A stretch of 17,107 nt of DNA from an uncultured Porphyromonadaceae bacterium (lineage in GTDB: Bacteria > Bacteroidota > Bacteroidia > Bacteroidales > Muribaculaceae), in the NCBI GenBank assembly GCA_900541555.1, contig UQKE01000050.1:1-17107 (forward strand). The letters run 5' to 3'. The first letter of the stretch is position 1, and each line of letters opens with the position of its first letter. The position numbers and the translations under genes are program-made. The notes beneath the pieces were generated by a model. It made no database searches and was not told the DNA's origin. It was given only the letters and a program-made list of their open reading frames with translations. This document shows positions 15,192 to 17,107 of the stretch, one piece after another.

Positions 15192-15941
15192 ATGCAGAAT
15201 CCGGATTTTATATTTGGACTTCGTGCCGTCGAGGAAGCGATTGCCTCCGGCAAAGAGATTGACAAAATTCTCCTCCGCAAAGATTCGCATGGCGGAATGG
15301 AAGATTTTTTCAAGTTGCTGAAAACGCGCCCTGACATTGTGGTGCAAAAAGTTCCGGTGGAACGGCTGAATCGAATTACACGGAAAAACCATCAAGGAGT
15401 GATTGCATTCCTTTCGCCGATTGCATATTATGATTTGGAAACGCTCGTGCCTGATTTGTTTGAAGCAGGGCGAACTCCTCTTGTCGTTGTGCTTGACGGT
15501 GTGACGGATGTAAGAAATTTTGGCGCAATATCTCGGACGTGTGAATGTTCCGGTGTGGATGCCATAATAATTCCGGAGCGAAACAGCGTCTCGGTCAATG
15601 CCGATGCCGTAAAGACTTCGGCCGGCGCGTTGCTCCATTTGCCGGTGGCCCGTGTCAAAAGTTTGGGTTATGCTTTGAAATATTTAAAAGACAGCGGCAT
15701 CGCGATAGTTGGCGCTACCGAAAAGTCGGAGAAAACATATACGACAGTCGATTACACTTTGCCCACCGCGATTGTGATGGGTGCGGAAGATGTTGGGCTT
15801 AGCGCTGACAGTTTGCGTCGTTGCGATGACTTGGTCGGCATTCCCATGAAAGGGAAAGTCAATTCATTGAATGTGTCTGTGGCTGCCGGAATTATGATTT
15901 ATGAAGCAGTGCGGCAACGCATGAATGCCGGGGTTTTTTGA
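15192..15941 (+). CDS. rlmB: 23S rRNA (guanosine(2251)-2'-O)-methyltransferase, RlmB/SpoU family
   Basis: SAM-dependent ribose methylation of 23S rRNA in the P-loop region, a SPOUT (trefoil-knot) enzyme of 249 residues. The N-terminal substrate-binding domain starts DFIFGLRAVEEAI and includes RKNHQGVIAFLSP. The knot domain has motif 1 NFGAISR (109-115), motif 2 MGAEDVGLS (196-204) and motif 3 IPMKGKVNSLNVSVA (217-231), with the catalytic/binding Asn, Arg, Glu and Ser-Leu-Asn residues intact. RlmB is the best fit by length and N-terminal motif. A closely related 2'-O-methyltransferase paralogue cannot be excluded. It is the last gene of the operon, and its stop codon overlaps the -33 box of the nusB promoter. 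Confidence 0.9.
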   Translation: MQNPDFIFGLRAVEEAIASGKEIDKILLRKDSHGGMEDFFKLLKTRPDIVVQKVPVERLNRITRKNHQGVIAFLSPIAYYDLETLVPDLFEAGRTPLVVVLDGVTDVRNFGAISRTCECSGVDAIIIPERNSVSVNADAVKTSAGALLHLPVARVKSLGYALKYLKDSGIAIVGATEKSEKTYTTVDYTLPTAIVMGAEDVGLSADSLRRCDDLVGIPMKGKVNSLNVSVAAGIMIYEAVRQRMNAGVF

Positions 15942-15968
15942 ATAATTGTCGTAAAAGCGGTATCTTTG
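15937..15968 (+). promoter_or_regulatory. Promoter of nusB
   Basis: TTTG (15937-15940) and TATCTTTG (15961-15968, exact TAnnTTTG) are separated by 20 bp. The -33 element shares bases with the rlmB stop codon (15939-15941). The start is predicted about 15974, leaving a leader of only about 10 nt before the nusB ATG. Confidence 0.82.
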
Positions 15969-15983
15969 CACAAATTATAGATT

Positions 15984-16913
15984 ATGATAAATCGCATTCT
16001 GATTAGGATAAAAGTGGTGCAAATGCTTTATGCTTATTTGCTTTCCAAAAGCGATATGCGAATGCAAGACGCATTGAAAGAATTGCGCAAAAGTTTGGAT
16101 AAAGCATACGAATTGTATCATTACTTGTTGTTGCTTCCGGTGGAATTGACTCGTTTGCAGGAGTTGAGAATTGACAATGCACGAAATAAATATTTGCCAA
16201 CGCCGGAAGATTTGAATCCGAATATGAAATTTGTGGAAAATCGTTTCGTTGCGAAAATGCGTCAAAGCGAAATGATGCAGGAGTTCTTGAAAACGACCCC
16301 TCTTTCATGGCGGAAGAACGACATTTATTTGCGACTGACGCTCGATAAGATTTTAAATTCCGATATATACAAGGCTTATATGGAAACTCCGCAATCGGAT
16401 TTGGCATCAGATTGCGAATTGTGGAAAGATTTAATGAAAAAGGTGATATTTCCGGACGATGAGCTTTGCGACGTGTTGGAAGAAGAATCCGTGTATTGGA
16501 ACGATGATCTTGAAACCATAGGGACGTTTGTGTTGAAAACGATTCGTCGTTTTGCCGACGATGGGTACGACAAATTGTTGCCTCAGTTCAAGGACGAAGA
16601 AGACAGCCGTTATTCCGAACGGTTATTCCGCAATGCGGCTGAGCACGAGTCTGAATACATGGCATTGATTGACAAGTTTGTGGTGAAAGACTCTTGGGAT
16701 ACGGAACGATTGGCTTTTATGGATGTTGTTATTTTGCTGACAGCGATTGCAGAAGTCGAAAACGAGCCTTCGGTCCCGACCAAAGTGACACTGAACGAAT
16801 ATATTGAAATTTCAAAATATTACAGCACGACAAAAAGCGGTGCTTTTGTTAACGGAATTTTGAATTCAATTATAAATTATCTAAAAAAAGAGGGACTCTT
16901 AAATAAAGAATAA
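15984..16913 (+). CDS. nusB: Transcription antitermination factor NusB, long Bacteroidota form
   Basis: NusB pairs with NusE (S10) at boxA RNA and supports antitermination, especially of rRNA operons. At 309 residues it is more than twice the 139-residue E. coli protein. The N-terminus MINRILIRIKVVQMLYAYL corresponds to the first NusB helix. The C-terminal part (about 215-305) carries the rest of the helical fold: DTERLAFMDVVILLTAIAEV, PSVPTKVTLNEYIEISKYYS (TLNEY at about 269-273) and GAFVNGILNSI. Between them lies an insertion of about 150 residues, largely helical and charged, that is not found in the short NusB proteins. Long forms of this kind are known in Bacteroidota. It has its own promoter. 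Confidence 0.9.
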   Translation: MINRILIRIKVVQMLYAYLLSKSDMRMQDALKELRKSLDKAYELYHYLLLLPVELTRLQELRIDNARNKYLPTPEDLNPNMKFVENRFVAKMRQSEMMQEFLKTTPLSWRKNDIYLRLTLDKILNSDIYKAYMETPQSDLASDCELWKDLMKKVIFPDDELCDVLEEESVYWNDDLETIGTFVLKTIRRFADDGYDKLLPQFKDEEDSRYSERLFRNAAEHESEYMALIDKFVVKDSWDTERLAFMDVVILLTAIAEVENEPSVPTKVTLNEYIEISKYYSTTKSGAFVNGILNSIINYLKKEGLLNKE

Positions 16914-16922
16914 ATAATATCC

Positions 16923-16930
16923 TATCTTTG
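16923..16930 (+). promoter_or_regulatory. Putative promoter (-7 box) of yajC
   Basis: TATCTTTG, an exact TAnnTTTG match, lies 10 bp after the nusB stop and 26 bp before the yajC ATG. The base run at the -33 position (16899-16902, TTAA) is a poor match, so the strength is uncertain. Confidence 0.6.
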
Positions 16931-16956
16931 CATAAAACAATTAAAAAAATATAAGT

Positions 16957-17107
16957 ATGCAGTTCAATTCAATTTTGTTGGCAGCGGCAGACAATGCCGG
17001 AATGATGAATATTTTATTCATTGTTGTGCTGATTGCAATTTTTTATTTTTTGATGATTCGTCCTCAAAACAAGAAGCAAAAGGAAATAGCAAACTTCCGT
17101 AAATCGC
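16957..17107 (+). CDS. yajC: Preprotein translocase subunit YajC (partial, 3' end outside window)
   Basis: The first 50 residues, open to the window end. A short N-terminal region (MQFNSILLAAADNAGMM) leads into one transmembrane helix, NILFIVVLIAIFYFLMI, followed immediately by RPQNKKQKE. The FYFLMIRPQ..K junction is the YajC hallmark. YajC is a small single-span inner membrane protein associated with the SecDF complex. The family's usual length is about 90-110 residues, so roughly half is present. It follows nusB by 43 bp. Confidence 0.9.
   Translation, partial: MQFNSILLAAADNAGMMNILFIVVLIAIFYFLMIRPQNKKQKEIANFRKS

Overview
The window is a stretch of core chromosome from a member of the Bacteroidota, almost certainly order Bacteroidales. 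Three things support this. The gene set and order are typical: thrS-infC-rpmI-rplT, and dnaN-exonuclease-coaBC-DUF4835/porD-recN-rlmB. NusB is the long lineage-specific form. Most intergenic starts carry the Bacteroidota promoter box TAnnTTTG, often with a TTTG-like -33 element 20 bp upstream. Shine-Dalgarno sequences are mostly absent, which also fits. I see no phage, IS element, CRISPR array, tRNA or rRNA gene.

Layout. Positions 3-182 are the tail of an MFS transporter. Positions 183-580 hold no convincing gene. A secreted TPR-repeat protein (633-2675) has its own promoter. The translation operon follows: threonyl-tRNA synthetase, IF3, L35 and L20, closed by a strong terminator at 6024-6051. 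Immediately downstream is a self-contained non-coding transcription unit (about 6099-6330) with its own promoter, a long rod-like fold and its own terminator. Position and architecture match the Bacteroidales-1 RNA, now regarded as the 6S RNA of this order. This is the most notable item in the window.

A minus-strand operon (8523 down to 6408) encodes a DUF3298 putative lipoprotein, the 16S rRNA methyltransferase RsmG and a glyoxalase-II-like metallo-hydrolase, with overlapping reading frames. Divergent from it is an S1-domain CvfB-like RNA-binding protein (8575-9438). A compact six-gene plus-strand operon then runs from 9520 to 15941: beta clamp, DEDDh exonuclease, bifunctional CoaBC, PorD-like DUF4835 protein, RecN and RlmB. 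Gaps within it are 2 to 6 nt, with one 14-nt overlap. NusB (15984-16913) and the start of YajC (16957 to the window end) each have a separate TAnnTTTG promoter.

Taken together, the genes serve translation (aminoacylation, initiation, ribosome proteins, rRNA methylation, transcription antitermination), replication and repair (clamp, exonuclease, RecN), coenzyme A synthesis and envelope/secretion functions (PorD, YajC, TPR protein). If the RNA call is right, there is also a growth-phase regulator of RNA polymerase. I did not find a convincing undescribed multi-gene system. The points worth a second look are the RNA, the swapped catalytic residues in CoaBC, the NusB insertion, the T9G9 tract and the central domain of the TPR protein.
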